From Rhodococcus sp. KBS0724 (lineage in GTDB: Bacteria; Actinomycetota; Actinomycetes; Mycobacteriales; Mycobacteriaceae), in contig NZ_VCBX02000001.1 in assembly GCF_005938745.2 (NCBI RefSeq), positions 4,974,501 through 5,038,500 on the forward strand: a stretch of 64,000 bases of DNA. Direction: 5' to 3'. Shown here piece by piece: positions 43,281 to 52,449 of the stretch. A program made the translations under genes and the position numbers. The notes under the pieces are model-generated. The model ran no database searches. It was not told the DNA's origin and saw only the letters and a program-made list of their open reading frames with translations. Each line of letters opens with the position of its first letter. The first letter of the stretch is position 1.

Positions 43281-45467
43281 GTGACTTCGCCGGAACTCGC
43301 CCTGACTGTCCGACTCAACACCTCCGCCGCAGATTTACGACGCGGTGTTGTGCGCCTGCATCCCGAAGCATTGGCCGCGTTGGGTATCCGTGAGTGGGAT
43401 GCCATCGCCTTGATGGGTGCGCGCGGAACCGCAGCCGTGGCGGGCCGGGCCCCCACCGGAACACCGGCAGGCACGATCTTGCTGGACGACGTCACGATGT
43501 CCAACGTGGGACTCACCGAAAACTCTTCCGTCGTGGTGGGTCCGGTGACGGTGTACGGAGCGCGATCCGTCTCCGTCACCGGTTCCACCATGGCAACCCA
43601 GTCGATCAGCCCCACCGTTCTACGTCAGGCGCTGCTCGGCAAAGTCGTGAGCGTCGGCGACACCGTCTCGCTTCTGCCCCGCGATCTGGGCCCCGGCACC
43701 AGCACTTCCGAAGCCACTCAAGCTCTTTCCCGCACCTTCGGTGTCGCCTGGACGTCGGAACTGCTCACCGTCACGGGCGTCGACCCGGCAGGTGGGCCGG
43801 TCAGTGTGCAGCCGAATTCGGCGGTGGACTGGGGAACAGCCGCCGCTGTATCTACTGCTGTCTCGGCCTCGGCCTCTGCCTCAGTTTCCTCTGCCTCAGT
43901 TTCGGTCGAACCCACCCCTTCCGTTCCCCTCGACCACCTCGTAGGCGCTCAGACGCAGGCCGCCAAACTCACCGAATGGCTCGGCCTGGCGCTCGACGAA
44001 CCGGAACTACTGCGCACCCTCGGCGCCTCCCCACACCTCGGTGTTCTGATCACCGGACCCGCCGGAGTCGGCAAGGCGACACTGGCCCGATCGGTTCTCT
44101 CGGCGCGAAAGCTCGTGGAACTCGACGGCCCCGGAGTTGGTGCAACCGAACCGAATACCCGCCTCCAGCGCATCGTCGACGCCGTAGCCGCAGTGCGCGG
44201 CGGCGGAGTCCTCCTGATCAGCGACATCGACGCACTACTGCCCGCCACACCGGAACCCGTCTCCGCGCTCATCCTCGAGCAGCTGCGCAGCGCTGTCGCC
44301 ACTCCCGGGGTCGCATTCGTGGCGACGTCCGCTCACCCCGAAGCCGTCGACGCCCGCGTGCGCGGTCAAGACCTGTGCGACCGTGAACTCTCCCTGAGCC
44401 TGCCCGACGGAGCCACCCGCAAAGCGCTCCTCGAACTGCTGCTTCGCAGAGTTCCCACCGGCACTCTGGAACTCGACGCCATCGCCTCCCGTGCTCCCGG
44501 CTTTGTGGTTGCCGACCTTGCGGCATTGTGCCGCGAAGCCGCACTCCGAGCCGCGACCAGAGCGTCCAAATCCGCCGAAGCCCCGGAGATTACCCAGGAG
44601 GACCTCGTAGGAGCCCTCGACGTGATCCGGCCGCTGTCCCGGTCCAGCACCGAAGAACTGTCCATCGGCAGTGTCACTCTCGACGACGTCGGCGACATGG
44701 TCGAAACCAAGCAGGCACTCACCGAAGCGGTGCTCTGGCCGCTGCAGCACCCCGATTCCTTTGCCCGCCTCGGTGTCGACCCGCCCCGCGGCGTACTCCT
44801 CTACGGTCCACCCGGCTGCGGCAAGACGTATCTTGTTCGCGCGCTTGCCAGCTCGGGCCACCTGAGCGTGCACGCCGTCAAGGGTGCCGAGCTGATGGAC
44901 AAGTGGGTGGGCGCCTCGGAAAAGGCAGTACGTGAATTGTTCCAGCGCGCCCGCGATTCCGCGCCCTCGCTCATCTTCCTCGACGAAATCGACGCCCTCG
45001 CCCCGCGCCGCGGGCAGAGTTCCGACTCCGGGGTGTCGGATCGCGTCGTCGCTGCACTGCTGACGGAGATGGACGGCGTCGAACCGCTGCGCGATGTGGT
45101 CGTGCTCGGCGCCACCAACCGTCCCGATCTGATCGACCCCGCACTGCTGCGGCCAGGCAGACTGGAACGCCTGGTGTTTGTCCCGCCGCCGGATGCAGAC
45201 GCACGCAAGGCAATTCTCAAGGCGTCCGGCAAGTCTGTGCCGCTGGCGGAGGATGTCGACCTCGATGCACTGGCCGTGGATCTGGAAGGCTACTCGGCAG
45301 CCGACTGCTCAGCGCTGTTGCGTGAAGCTGCCCTGGCAGCCATGCGCCGCAGCATGGACGCAGCCGACGTGACCGCCGCCGATGTGGCCACCGCGCGCGA
45401 AAAGGTCCGCCCATCACTCGATCCCGAGCAAGTCGCCCACCTGCAGGCGTACGCCGACAACCGATGA
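43281..45467 (+). CDS. CDC48-like AAA ATPase with two AAA domains (Rv0435c type)
   Basis: 728 residues from GTG 43281. An N-terminal double-psi barrel-like domain is followed by a Ser/Ala-rich linker (residues ~190-210), then two AAA modules. D1 has 'GPAGVGKATLARSVL' (~residues 256-270) and 'LLISDIDALL': the Walker A Thr/Ser is Ala and the Walker B Glu is Ile, so D1 is probably inactive. D2 is complete: 'GPPGCGKTYLVRALA' (~508), 'LIFLDEIDALAPRRG' (~563) and 'GATNRPDLIDPALLRPGRLE'. It should form a hexameric unfoldase. The order psd-pssA-ATPase is the same as in mycobacteria. Confidence 0.92.
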   Translation: MTSPELALTVRLNTSAADLRRGVVRLHPEALAALGIREWDAIALMGARGTAAVAGRAPTGTPAGTILLDDVTMSNVGLTENSSVVVGPVTVYGARSVSVTGSTMATQSISPTVLRQALLGKVVSVGDTVSLLPRDLGPGTSTSEATQALSRTFGVAWTSELLTVTGVDPAGGPVSVQPNSAVDWGTAAAVSTAVSASASASVSSASVSVEPTPSVPLDHLVGAQTQAAKLTEWLGLALDEPELLRTLGASPHLGVLITGPAGVGKATLARSVLSARKLVELDGPGVGATEPNTRLQRIVDAVAAVRGGGVLLISDIDALLPATPEPVSALILEQLRSAVATPGVAFVATSAHPEAVDARVRGQDLCDRELSLSLPDGATRKALLELLLRRVPTGTLELDAIASRAPGFVVADLAALCREAALRAATRASKSAEAPEITQEDLVGALDVIRPLSRSSTEELSIGSVTLDDVGDMVETKQALTEAVLWPLQHPDSFARLGVDPPRGVLLYGPPGCGKTYLVRALASSGHLSVHAVKGAELMDKWVGASEKAVRELFQRARDSAPSLIFLDEIDALAPRRGQSSDSGVSDRVVAALLTEMDGVEPLRDVVVLGATNRPDLIDPALLRPGRLERLVFVPPPDADARKAILKASGKSVPLAEDVDLDALAVDLEGYSAADCSALLREAALAAMRRSMDAADVTAADVATAREKVRPSLDPEQVAHLQAYADNR

Positions 45468-45476
45468 GGACTCACC

Positions 45477-47099
45477 ATGGACGCTGATCTTGTTCTGTAC
45501 GGCGACATCGTCACCATGCACGAGGACGTTCCGCACGCGAACGCGCTGGCCGTGACCGGCGGGCGGATCACTGCGGTGGGTGAGAGAGCCGAGATCGAGT
45601 CGTTTATCGGTGGCAGCACCCACGTGGTGGACCTCGGAACTGCCGCCGTCCTACCAGGATTCATCGAACCGCACGGGCATCCACTGGAAGAAGCCATCGT
45701 GCTCGGCCCTGCGGTTGTCGACATCCGCCCCGTCACCATCGCCGGTGCGGATACCGTCGTTGCCACCGTCATCGACACCGTGGCCGCCCGCGGTGCGTCC
45801 GGCGCTTCCCTCAACGGTTGGGATCCGCTGCTCCAGAAGGGGCTACCCGAACCCACGCTCGCATGGCTCGACATGGTTGCTCCTGATCATCCCCTCGTCA
45901 TCATGCACAATTCTGGCCACGTCGCCTACTTCAACACTGCCGCCGCGGCACAAGCCGGGATTACCCGAGACACCCCCGATCCGATCGGCGGATCGTACGG
46001 CCACGATTCATCGGGGGAACTCGACGGCGCAGCCTACGAGACACCCGCCGTGTTTGCCGTTGCCGGCCATGCGATGACCATCGGGAGCGACTATCCCCAA
46101 CTGTTGGCCGCCGAGTGCGCCCGACTCAATGCAGCTGGCATCACCACCGTTGCCGAAATGTCGTTCGACCCACGAATGCGCCCGGCTTTGAAAGCAATTG
46201 CCGATGCCGGCGGACTCACCACCAGGTTCCGTCTCTACGAAATGTCGACGCCGGAACGCACCACCGATGCCACCCCCGGCGAGGGCGATGATCTGGTCAA
46301 GCAGATCGGCATCAAGGTCTGGTCCGACGGTTCACCGTGGGTCGGTAACGTCGCGACCAGTTTCCCGTACCTGGACACCGCAGCTACTCGCGGACTCGGA
46401 ATCGCCTGCACCCACGGCCATGCCAACTACACCGGCGAACAGATCCACGACATCAGCGCCGCCTACTTCGAGCAGGGGTGGCAGATCGCGTGCCACGCCC
46501 ACGGCGACGACGCGATCACCATGGTGCTCGACGCGTGGGAGCAACTGCTGCAGGAATATCCGCGCCGCGATCACCGCTTGCGCCTCGAACACGTCGGCGC
46601 CATGCGCGCGGATCAATTCCGCCGGGCCACGCAACTGGGCGTCACCGTCAGTATCTTCATCGATCACCTCCACTACTGGGGCGACGTGTTGGTCGACGAC
46701 CTGTTCGGCCCCGAGCACGGCGGAGCGTGGGCGGCAGCAGGTTCCGCCCTTGCCGCCGGGCAACGGTTCACCTTCCACAACGACGGCCCGGTCACCCCGG
46801 CCAATCCGCTGCGGAACATGCAGGACGCGGTCACGCGGCTCTCGCCCAGTGGCCAGGTGCGTGCGCCGGAGGAACGCATTCCCGTCAACGCCGCCCTGCG
46901 CGCTCACACCGTCAATGCCGCTTGGCAACTCTTCAGTGAAGAGAGCATCGGCGCAATTTTCCCGGGCGGCTACGCGGATCTTGTTGTGCTCTCGGCAAAC
47001 CCCCTCGATGTGCTGCCCACCGAATTGGCCGGCATCGAGGTACGCGCCACCATTCTCGAAGGGCGAACGGTGTACGGAGAACTCACAGACATCCGGTAA
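45477..47099 (+). CDS. Amidohydrolase (YtcJ-like, metal-dependent)
   Basis: 540 residues. 'AAVLPGFIEPHGHPLEEAIV' gives the first metal-binding HxH of the amidohydrolase superfamily. 'LVIMHNSGHVAYFNTAAAAQ' and 'ACTHGHANYTGEQIHDIS' are YtcJ-family blocks, 'IACHAHGDDAITMVLDAWEQ' holds the next His pair, and 'RFTFHNDGPVTPANPLRNMQ' the conserved His/Asp. The terminal segment 'FPGGYADLVVLSANPLDVLP' is the usual composite beta domain. It hydrolyses an amide, lactone or similar bond; substrate unknown. It starts nine bases after the AAA ATPase stop. Confidence 0.9.
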   Translation: MDADLVLYGDIVTMHEDVPHANALAVTGGRITAVGERAEIESFIGGSTHVVDLGTAAVLPGFIEPHGHPLEEAIVLGPAVVDIRPVTIAGADTVVATVIDTVAARGASGASLNGWDPLLQKGLPEPTLAWLDMVAPDHPLVIMHNSGHVAYFNTAAAAQAGITRDTPDPIGGSYGHDSSGELDGAAYETPAVFAVAGHAMTIGSDYPQLLAAECARLNAAGITTVAEMSFDPRMRPALKAIADAGGLTTRFRLYEMSTPERTTDATPGEGDDLVKQIGIKVWSDGSPWVGNVATSFPYLDTAATRGLGIACTHGHANYTGEQIHDISAAYFEQGWQIACHAHGDDAITMVLDAWEQLLQEYPRRDHRLRLEHVGAMRADQFRRATQLGVTVSIFIDHLHYWGDVLVDDLFGPEHGGAWAAAGSALAAGQRFTFHNDGPVTPANPLRNMQDAVTRLSPSGQVRAPEERIPVNAALRAHTVNAAWQLFSEESIGAIFPGGYADLVVLSANPLDVLPTELAGIEVRATILEGRTVYGELTDIR

Positions 47100-47204
47100 C
47101 TACGAGTCCGTCGGCGAAGCTAGCACGGTTTGTGCACAGCGAACACTGCTTCCCGCAGACCGGAAAGGGTGCTCGCCTCACACAAACGGTGCCAGCTTCC
47201 TCCC

Positions 47205-48224
47205 CTACCAGCGGTTGCGCACCTCCTCGGCAAATCCGAGGAGGTCGCGAACTTCCACCGCTGTACCGCCGTCGAGAACCACGGTTCCGGTGAACCGGCC
47301 GAACACCTGGTGCTGAATGGACCGCAGCACCCCGACGTCGAAGGTCGCGGCCCTGTCGATGATCGGTTCGAACTTCATCTCGAAGCGGCCGTCGTTGCTG
47401 CTGAACTTCCACGGCGCACCGTCGTAGGTACCCTGCGGGATCTCGAACTCGAGCCGATCCAGTTTGTGCGCAACACCATTCACAAACGCGATGTTCTCAC
47501 TGGCCGCTGCGGTGTCCCCGAACCCGTAGCCGATGTTGAAGCCGAATCGCTCGCCGTTCACCAATCCCGATGCCGAACCCCAGTACCACGTGTTGTCGTA
47601 GGTCCAGACTCCGCGGCCCCAATCCAGCACTCCGAAAGCATCTTCCGAAGCAAATCCAAACTCCTGGGCACCGACTCGAACCGTTCCGGTCGCGGGCAGG
47701 CAGTTGACCTTCTGGTTGTAGTAGAACGAGCGCGGAGCCTTCGGAAACGGTGTGGCGATCACCATTCGATCGTCGTCGGGGCTTTCGAGAAACAGATCCG
47801 CGTGCAATCCCTTACCACCGTCGAAAGCCGGGTAGTCCACGATCAGCCGACGACCACCGTCGACATGCCTGAACTCGAAGCGCGCCTTGCCTTTCGACAC
47901 GACAACGTCGCCGGAGTCCGCACTGGACGGCAAACCCAGCTTGCCCATCGGGAAGGGCAGCATGACGTTTTCCGTGACCTCACGCGGAGTAGTGAAATCC
48001 AGCCACGACACCCCGAGCAAACCCATGTATCCGTTGTCCGCGACGGTCAGCGCAATGCCGTATTCCGGTGTGAGCACGCAGTAGTAATCCCACTCCTTGA
48101 GTCGGAACTTCGGTGCCCGAACGGCGGACCGCTGGTAGCTCTTGACCTCCGACGGCGCCCAACCCGCCTCTACGAGGTGCCCACGCGCATCGAGAAGCGG
48201 GCCTGGCGACATCACATTCTGCAT
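47205..48224 (-). CDS. DUF2804 domain-containing protein
   Basis: 339 residues. It carries the DUF2804 landmarks: an N-terminal 'GPLLDARGHLVEAGWAPSEV', 'KEWDYYCVLTPEYGIALTVA', the central 'DAFGVLDWGRGVWTYDNTWY' with the conserved D-W-G-R-G, and 'GERFGFNIGYGFGDTAAASE'. The family is related in fold to lipocalin-like carotenoid/AttH hydratases and has no proven activity. It lies two bases downstream of the PEP-mutase-like gene on the same strand, so the pair is likely an operon. Confidence 0.88.
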   Translation of the reverse strand: MQNVMSPGPLLDARGHLVEAGWAPSEVKSYQRSAVRAPKFRLKEWDYYCVLTPEYGIALTVADNGYMGLLGVSWLDFTTPREVTENVMLPFPMGKLGLPSSADSGDVVVSKGKARFEFRHVDGGRRLIVDYPAFDGGKGLHADLFLESPDDDRMVIATPFPKAPRSFYYNQKVNCLPATGTVRVGAQEFGFASEDAFGVLDWGRGVWTYDNTWYWGSASGLVNGERFGFNIGYGFGDTAAASENIAFVNGVAHKLDRLEFEIPQGTYDGAPWKFSSNDGRFEMKFEPIIDRAATFDVGVLRSIQHQVFGRFTGTVVLDGGTAVEVRDLLGFAEEVRNRW

Positions 48225-48226
48225 AG

Positions 48227-48979
48227 TTACTTCCAGCGCCCCAGGATCTCGTTGGCCTGATTCGACAACGCCATCTGGAAAAACGGCCCGAAGCTCACGC
48301 GGGCTACGCCGAGCGGCCCGAAACTGGCCGGGTCGTCCTGATCCGGAATACCGATTGCATTGACCGGCAGCGGAAGCTCCGACGTCAGACGACGCTGAAC
48401 CGCGTCGTCGTGGCGTCCGACGGGGTAGAGAACATCGGCACCCGCATCCGCGGCCAATTTCAGTCGAGCAATGGCCCGGTCCACCCGATCGGCCTCGTCA
48501 CCCACCTGCTTGACGAACAAGTCGGTGCGCGCGTTGACAACTACGTGCACACCGGCGGCGTCGGCGGCCTGGCGAAGCCCACCCACGAAGTCGGCGTGCT
48601 CCTGCGCCTCGCGCAGACGGCCACCCTCACTGTGCACGGTGTCCTCGATGTTGAGACCGACAGCGCCGGCATCGATCAACCCTTCGATGAGCACAGCGGG
48701 TTCGAGTCCGTAGCCACTCTCGATGTCCACGGAGATGGGAGCGTCGACGGCCCCCGTGATCTGCTTGATCCGACGCACCAACTCACCGAACGTGATGCCT
48801 TCGTTGTCCGGCTTGCCGATGGAATCCGATACGGGGTGGCTGCCCACGGTCAGGGCCGCGAAACCGGCGGCCACCGCAAGATTTGCCGACCACGCATCCC
48901 ACACCGTTGGCAGAATGACGGTGTTGCCTGGCTGGTGCAATGCCAGTAGAGCGGTGGCCTTGTCGTTGATCGATGTCAT
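48227..48979 (-). CDS. Isocitrate lyase/PEP mutase superfamily protein
   Basis: 250 residues from ATG 48979 with GAAGGAG; the longer frame has no support. 'NTVILPTVWDAWSANLAVAA' and 'FAALTVGSHPVSDSIGKPDN' form the N-terminal barrel; 'PISVDIESGYG' and 'GAVGLNIEDTVHSEGGRLRE' carry the Asp/Glu residues that bind Mg2+; 'VVVNARTDLFVKQVGDEAD' is the conserved NARTD block. The lyase Cys motif (KKCGH) is absent, so it is a PEP mutase/carboxyphosphonoenolpyruvate-type enzyme rather than isocitrate lyase. The exact reaction is unknown. Confidence 0.9.
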   Translation of the reverse strand: MTSINDKATALLALHQPGNTVILPTVWDAWSANLAVAAGFAALTVGSHPVSDSIGKPDNEGITFGELVRRIKQITGAVDAPISVDIESGYGLEPAVLIEGLIDAGAVGLNIEDTVHSEGGRLREAQEHADFVGGLRQAADAAGVHVVVNARTDLFVKQVGDEADRVDRAIARLKLAADAGADVLYPVGRHDDAVQRRLTSELPLPVNAIGIPDQDDPASFGPLGVARVSFGPFFQMALSNQANEILGRWK

Positions 48980-49026
48980 GCGGTGGCTCCTTCGGTACGT
49001 AGGTGCAAACCTCTCACCTACCGACT

Positions 49027-50295
49027 CTAGTGAGCTACGGGGCAGCCCGTGCTCTTGTAATCCACCTGGAACTCCTTGATGCCGTTGATCCAACCCGAGC
49101 GCAGGCGACGGGGATCACCGATCTTGGTGATGTCCGGGACGTTGTCGGCGAGTGCGTTGAACATCAGGTCGATCTCCATGCGGGCAAGGTTCGCGCCGAT
49201 GCAGAAGTGCGCACCCGTTCCACCGAAACCCAAGTGAGGATTGGGGTTACGGGTGATGTCGAAGGTCATCGGATCCTCGAACACGTCCTCGTCGAAGTTG
49301 GCGGAGCTGTACAGCATGACCACCCGCTGCCCCTTCTTGATCGAGACGCCGGCGAGTTCGGTGTCCTCGAGGGCGGTGCGCTGGAACGCGGTGACCGGTG
49401 TTGCCCAGCGGACGATCTCGTCAGCCGTGGTCTTGGGCCGCTCCTTCTTGTACAGCTCCCACTGCTCGGGATTCTCGAGGAACGCAATCATGCCGTGGGT
49501 GATGGCATTTCGGGTTGTCTCGTTACCCGCCACCGCGAGGATCAGGACGAAGAATCCGAACTCTTCGGGGCTCAGGGCGTCGCCGTCGATGTCGGCCTGC
49601 ACCAGTGTGGTGACGATGTCGTCGGCCGGGCAACTGCGACGCGCATCGGCCATTTGGTACGCGTATCCAAGTACCTCGGTGGACGCGACAGCCGGATCAC
49701 CCACGTACTCGGGATCGTCGTAGCCCATCATCTCGTTGGACCACTTGAACAGCTTGTCGCGATCGTCCTGCGGCACGCCGATAAGATCCGCGATCGCCTG
49801 CAGCGGCAGTTCACTGGCGATCTGCTTCACGAAATCACCCGGGCCTTCACCTACAGCGGTGTCGACGATGTTGCGAGCGCGGCGGTCCAATTCATCGCGC
49901 ATACCGTTGATCGCACGCGGGGTGAACAGCTTGGAAATCAGCTTGCGGAGTTTGGTGTGCTCCGGCGCATCCTTGTTGAGGAGCAGGTGCCGCAGCATCT
50001 CGATTGCCTCGCGCGGCATGTCGTCGGCGAAGCGTGCGATGGCGGTGTTCTCCCAGCTCGAGAAGATATCGCTGCGCTGGCTGACCTCTTTGACGTCCGC
50101 ATGGCGGGAGACAACCCAGTAGCCGTCGTCCTGGAATCCGCCGACGGTGGGCGGTTGTTCGCACCACCAGACCGGTGCATTGCGGCGAAGTTCGGCGAAC
50201 TCCTCGAACGGAATCCGCTCGCCGAGGAGGCCGGGGTCGGTGACGTCGAATCCGGCTGGCAGGTCAGGTGTGCGCGTTGCGTCCGAGATTGTCAT
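49027..50295 (-). CDS. Cytochrome P450, CYP125-like (steroid C26/C27 hydroxylase family)
   Basis: 422 residues from ATG 50295. The haem-ligand Cys is in 'FGGTGAHFCIGANLARMEID', the I-helix reads 'ILAVAGNETTRNAITHGMIA', and the ExxR and meander follow ('TADEIVRWATPVTAFQRTAL'). The N-terminus 'LPAGFDVTDPGLLGERIPFE' and the tail 'LRSGWINGIKEFQVDYKSTG' closely resemble mycobacterial CYP125A1, which oxidises the cholesterol side chain. No other sterol genes are beside it, so it may be a paralogue with another sterol or bile-acid substrate. A divergent TetR gene with a palindrome between them suggests inducible expression. Confidence 0.92.
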   Translation of the reverse strand: MTISDATRTPDLPAGFDVTDPGLLGERIPFEEFAELRRNAPVWWCEQPPTVGGFQDDGYWVVSRHADVKEVSQRSDIFSSWENTAIARFADDMPREAIEMLRHLLLNKDAPEHTKLRKLISKLFTPRAINGMRDELDRRARNIVDTAVGEGPGDFVKQIASELPLQAIADLIGVPQDDRDKLFKWSNEMMGYDDPEYVGDPAVASTEVLGYAYQMADARRSCPADDIVTTLVQADIDGDALSPEEFGFFVLILAVAGNETTRNAITHGMIAFLENPEQWELYKKERPKTTADEIVRWATPVTAFQRTALEDTELAGVSIKKGQRVVMLYSSANFDEDVFEDPMTFDITRNPNPHLGFGGTGAHFCIGANLARMEIDLMFNALADNVPDITKIGDPRRLRSGWINGIKEFQVDYKSTGCPVAH

Positions 50296-50352
50296 GGCGT
50301 CCTCTGATCGGTCGATTGTGCCCTGCACCACAGAGTAGCTTTCACTAACGGC

Positions 50353-50366
50353 CTGTCAAGTGACAG
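50353..50366. promoter_or_regulatory. Probable TetR operator
   Basis: CTGTCA (50353-50358), two bases AG, TGACAG (50361-50366): a perfect 6-2-6 palindrome in the 117-bp gap between the divergent P450 and TetR starts. Confidence 0.6.
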
Positions 50367-50412
50367 ACGGATAGTCTCGTGCAAACTCGTCGACAGCCGT
50401 AAGATTCCTTCA

Positions 50413-51027
50413 ATGACAGACACCGCCGCCAAACCGACTCTGCGCGAAAAGCAGAAGCTGCAGACCCGCGCCGACCTGGTGGCCGCCGCCGACGCTCTGT
50501 TCACCGAACGGGGCTACGCAGCCGTCACCGTGGAAGACATCGCGGCCGCAGTCGGGTGTAGCCGGGCCACGTTCTATCTGCACTTCCCCGGCAAACTCGA
50601 CATACTCAAAGCCCTCGGTTCCAACTCCGTCGTCATCAGCACACTCGCGATATTCCAGGACCTCGACCACGTCCTCGATTCCGGTTCACGCGCAGAATTT
50701 GCGGCGTGGATCAACCGCACACTCGACTGGTGCCGCGATCACCACCACCTGATGCGCGCGTGGGACGAGGCCATGGTTCTCGAACCCGAATTTCGTGCCC
50801 TCGCCCGCGACGGCATCTCGGCGCTCCCCAATGCGATGACGTCGTACCTTGCCCGCTGGCCACAGGAGCGCCACGACGAGGCAAAACTCCGAGTTGAACT
50901 GCTACTCACCCAGATCGAACGGTTTTTCATCCGCTGGGCAGAGCAGGGCGCCATCACCGCAGGCGCCGACGTGGCTGCCGAAGTCCTGACCGACATCTGG
51001 TTTCCCGCGTTGACCCCGCCGGCCTGA
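50413..51027 (+). CDS. TetR/AcrR-family transcriptional regulator
   Basis: 204 residues. 'LREKQKLQTRADLVAAADAL' then 'FTERGYAAVTVEDIAAAVGC' and 'SRATFYLHFPGKLDILKALG' form the DNA-binding domain, a standard TetR helix-turn-helix. The C-terminal domain is helical with several Trp (for example 'INRTLDWCRDHHHLMRAW'). It is divergent from the CYP125-like gene and probably controls it. The effector may be a sterol or fatty-acid metabolite, which is inferred from the neighbour only. Confidence 0.9.
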   Translation: MTDTAAKPTLREKQKLQTRADLVAAADALFTERGYAAVTVEDIAAAVGCSRATFYLHFPGKLDILKALGSNSVVISTLAIFQDLDHVLDSGSRAEFAAWINRTLDWCRDHHHLMRAWDEAMVLEPEFRALARDGISALPNAMTSYLARWPQERHDEAKLRVELLLTQIERFFIRWAEQGAITAGADVAAEVLTDIWFPALTPPA

Positions 51028-51053
51028 GAGCGTGCCCGCGATAGGTTGGTTCG

Positions 51054-52439
51054 ATGCCAGTCGATTTCCGAGCGATCCTCACCACCCTCGCGGCACTCGC
51101 GTCGGGGGCACTTGCCGCCTTCGCCCTGACCAACCCACCACTGCAGGACTGGGCGATTGTCGCCTCGCAGTCCGAACTCGACCGCTGGATCAGCAGCGGT
51201 CCCACCTCGGTTGCACTCGGCGCAGTCGTAGCCGCCCTCACCTGTGCGCTGGCTCAGCGGAGCGGTTCCCGAAGAGCAGCCTGGATCGCCGTTGCCGTGG
51301 CAACAGCGATCATCACACTGATCCGGGTTGCCGTTCCGGAAGTTGCCGTTCTCGACCTGCTGATCACTCTCGAAGTACTCAAAAGCATTGCGGCGGGCGT
51401 CATTCTGGGCTGCGCAGTTGCCGCGAGCTGGGATCGGGTCGCCGCTAAGAACGGCGTACTCCTGGGTGTGATCGCCGGTTTCTTGTCCGCACGTGCCTTC
51501 GGCACCACAACGGGGCGCCTGAGTACCTCCGCGGTGGGCGAACCGGCTTGGGCACTTCTCGCAGCAACTGCCGTGCTGGCAATCGCGTGCGCAATAACCG
51601 CTCAGTCCGGATTCCGCATCAGACGCCCTGACGCCGGCGAAATCCGCATCGCGCTCATTGCCGTGTTCGCCTTGGCAATCGGCCACCGGGTACTGGGATC
51701 CGTGATCGATCGCCAGAAGTATGCGAGTGAAGGCACTGCCTGGGCCGTCATGGTCGTGTGCGCCGCAGCGGCATTGACACTGACGGCCTTTGCAGCACAT
51801 CGGCTCGGCGACCAGTCCGGCGCAGGCGGCAAGTTCCTCTGGGCCGCAACAGCTCTCGCGGCCGCGTCGGCACCGACGCTGATGCTCCTCAATGGCGGAT
51901 TCGACGAGTGGGCGTCGCTGGAATCTCCCTGGATTACGGTGCTCGCCACCGGCGTGGCCGTCGCACTGGGGTTGCGACTGTGCAAGCTCGTCCCCGCTAC
52001 CGTCGCCGTGGTCATTCTTGCTGCGGTGCCCTTGTCGGAGCTTCTCCCTTTCGCCTCTGCGCACGGAACCGTTTCCGTCGTGGTGAAGCTCGCTGCCTTG
52101 GGGTTCGGCGGAGCGGCATTGCTCGGTGCGCTTGCTCCCGGCAGCCTGGTCGACGCCACCCTCGGACTGACAATTCCATTCGCGGCAATGACGTTCACCT
52201 CGATCGCTGTACTCACTGATCAACTCTCCACAGTGACGATTTACGTAGGGAGTTACTTGAAATCCGATTCCGATCCGACCGCAGAATCGTTCCCCACGTT
52301 TCCCGTCGACTACGTCACTGCCCAGACAATCGGAACCGCACTCCTCTTCGTAGCGATCATCGCGGTGTGCGGCGCCGCCGTCAGACGAGCGCCGCACAAC
52401 TCCAATTCAGCAGAATCCGGCGTAGCCGACGCTCATTGA
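51054..52439 (+). CDS. Large hydrophobic membrane protein of unknown function (1)
   Basis: 461 residues with about eleven hydrophobic segments, beginning 'FRAILTTLAALASGALAAFA'. No transporter or enzyme motif is recognised. 'VIDRQKYASEGTAWAVMVVC' sits in the middle. It starts 26 bp after the TetR stop and ends just 10 bp before a second protein of similar size and topology, suggesting co-expression. Both have a ~50-residue polar loop between spans near the N-terminus ('SELDRWISSGPTS' here; 'SRSIWSGDRFWSIGT' in the next). Probably an actinobacterial polytopic integral-membrane protein. Confidence 0.7.
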   Translation: MPVDFRAILTTLAALASGALAAFALTNPPLQDWAIVASQSELDRWISSGPTSVALGAVVAALTCALAQRSGSRRAAWIAVAVATAIITLIRVAVPEVAVLDLLITLEVLKSIAAGVILGCAVAASWDRVAAKNGVLLGVIAGFLSARAFGTTTGRLSTSAVGEPAWALLAATAVLAIACAITAQSGFRIRRPDAGEIRIALIAVFALAIGHRVLGSVIDRQKYASEGTAWAVMVVCAAAALTLTAFAAHRLGDQSGAGGKFLWAATALAAASAPTLMLLNGGFDEWASLESPWITVLATGVAVALGLRLCKLVPATVAVVILAAVPLSELLPFASAHGTVSVVVKLAALGFGGAALLGALAPGSLVDATLGLTIPFAAMTFTSIAVLTDQLSTVTIYVGSYLKSDSDPTAESFPTFPVDYVTAQTIGTALLFVAIIAVCGAAVRRAPHNSNSAESGVADAH

Positions 52440-52449
52440 CTACCGTGAA

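Noticed and set aside
50739-52397. 552-residue frame antisense to the TetR and first membrane-protein genes
   Set aside because: Crosses two genes and has the low-complexity composition of antisense frames.
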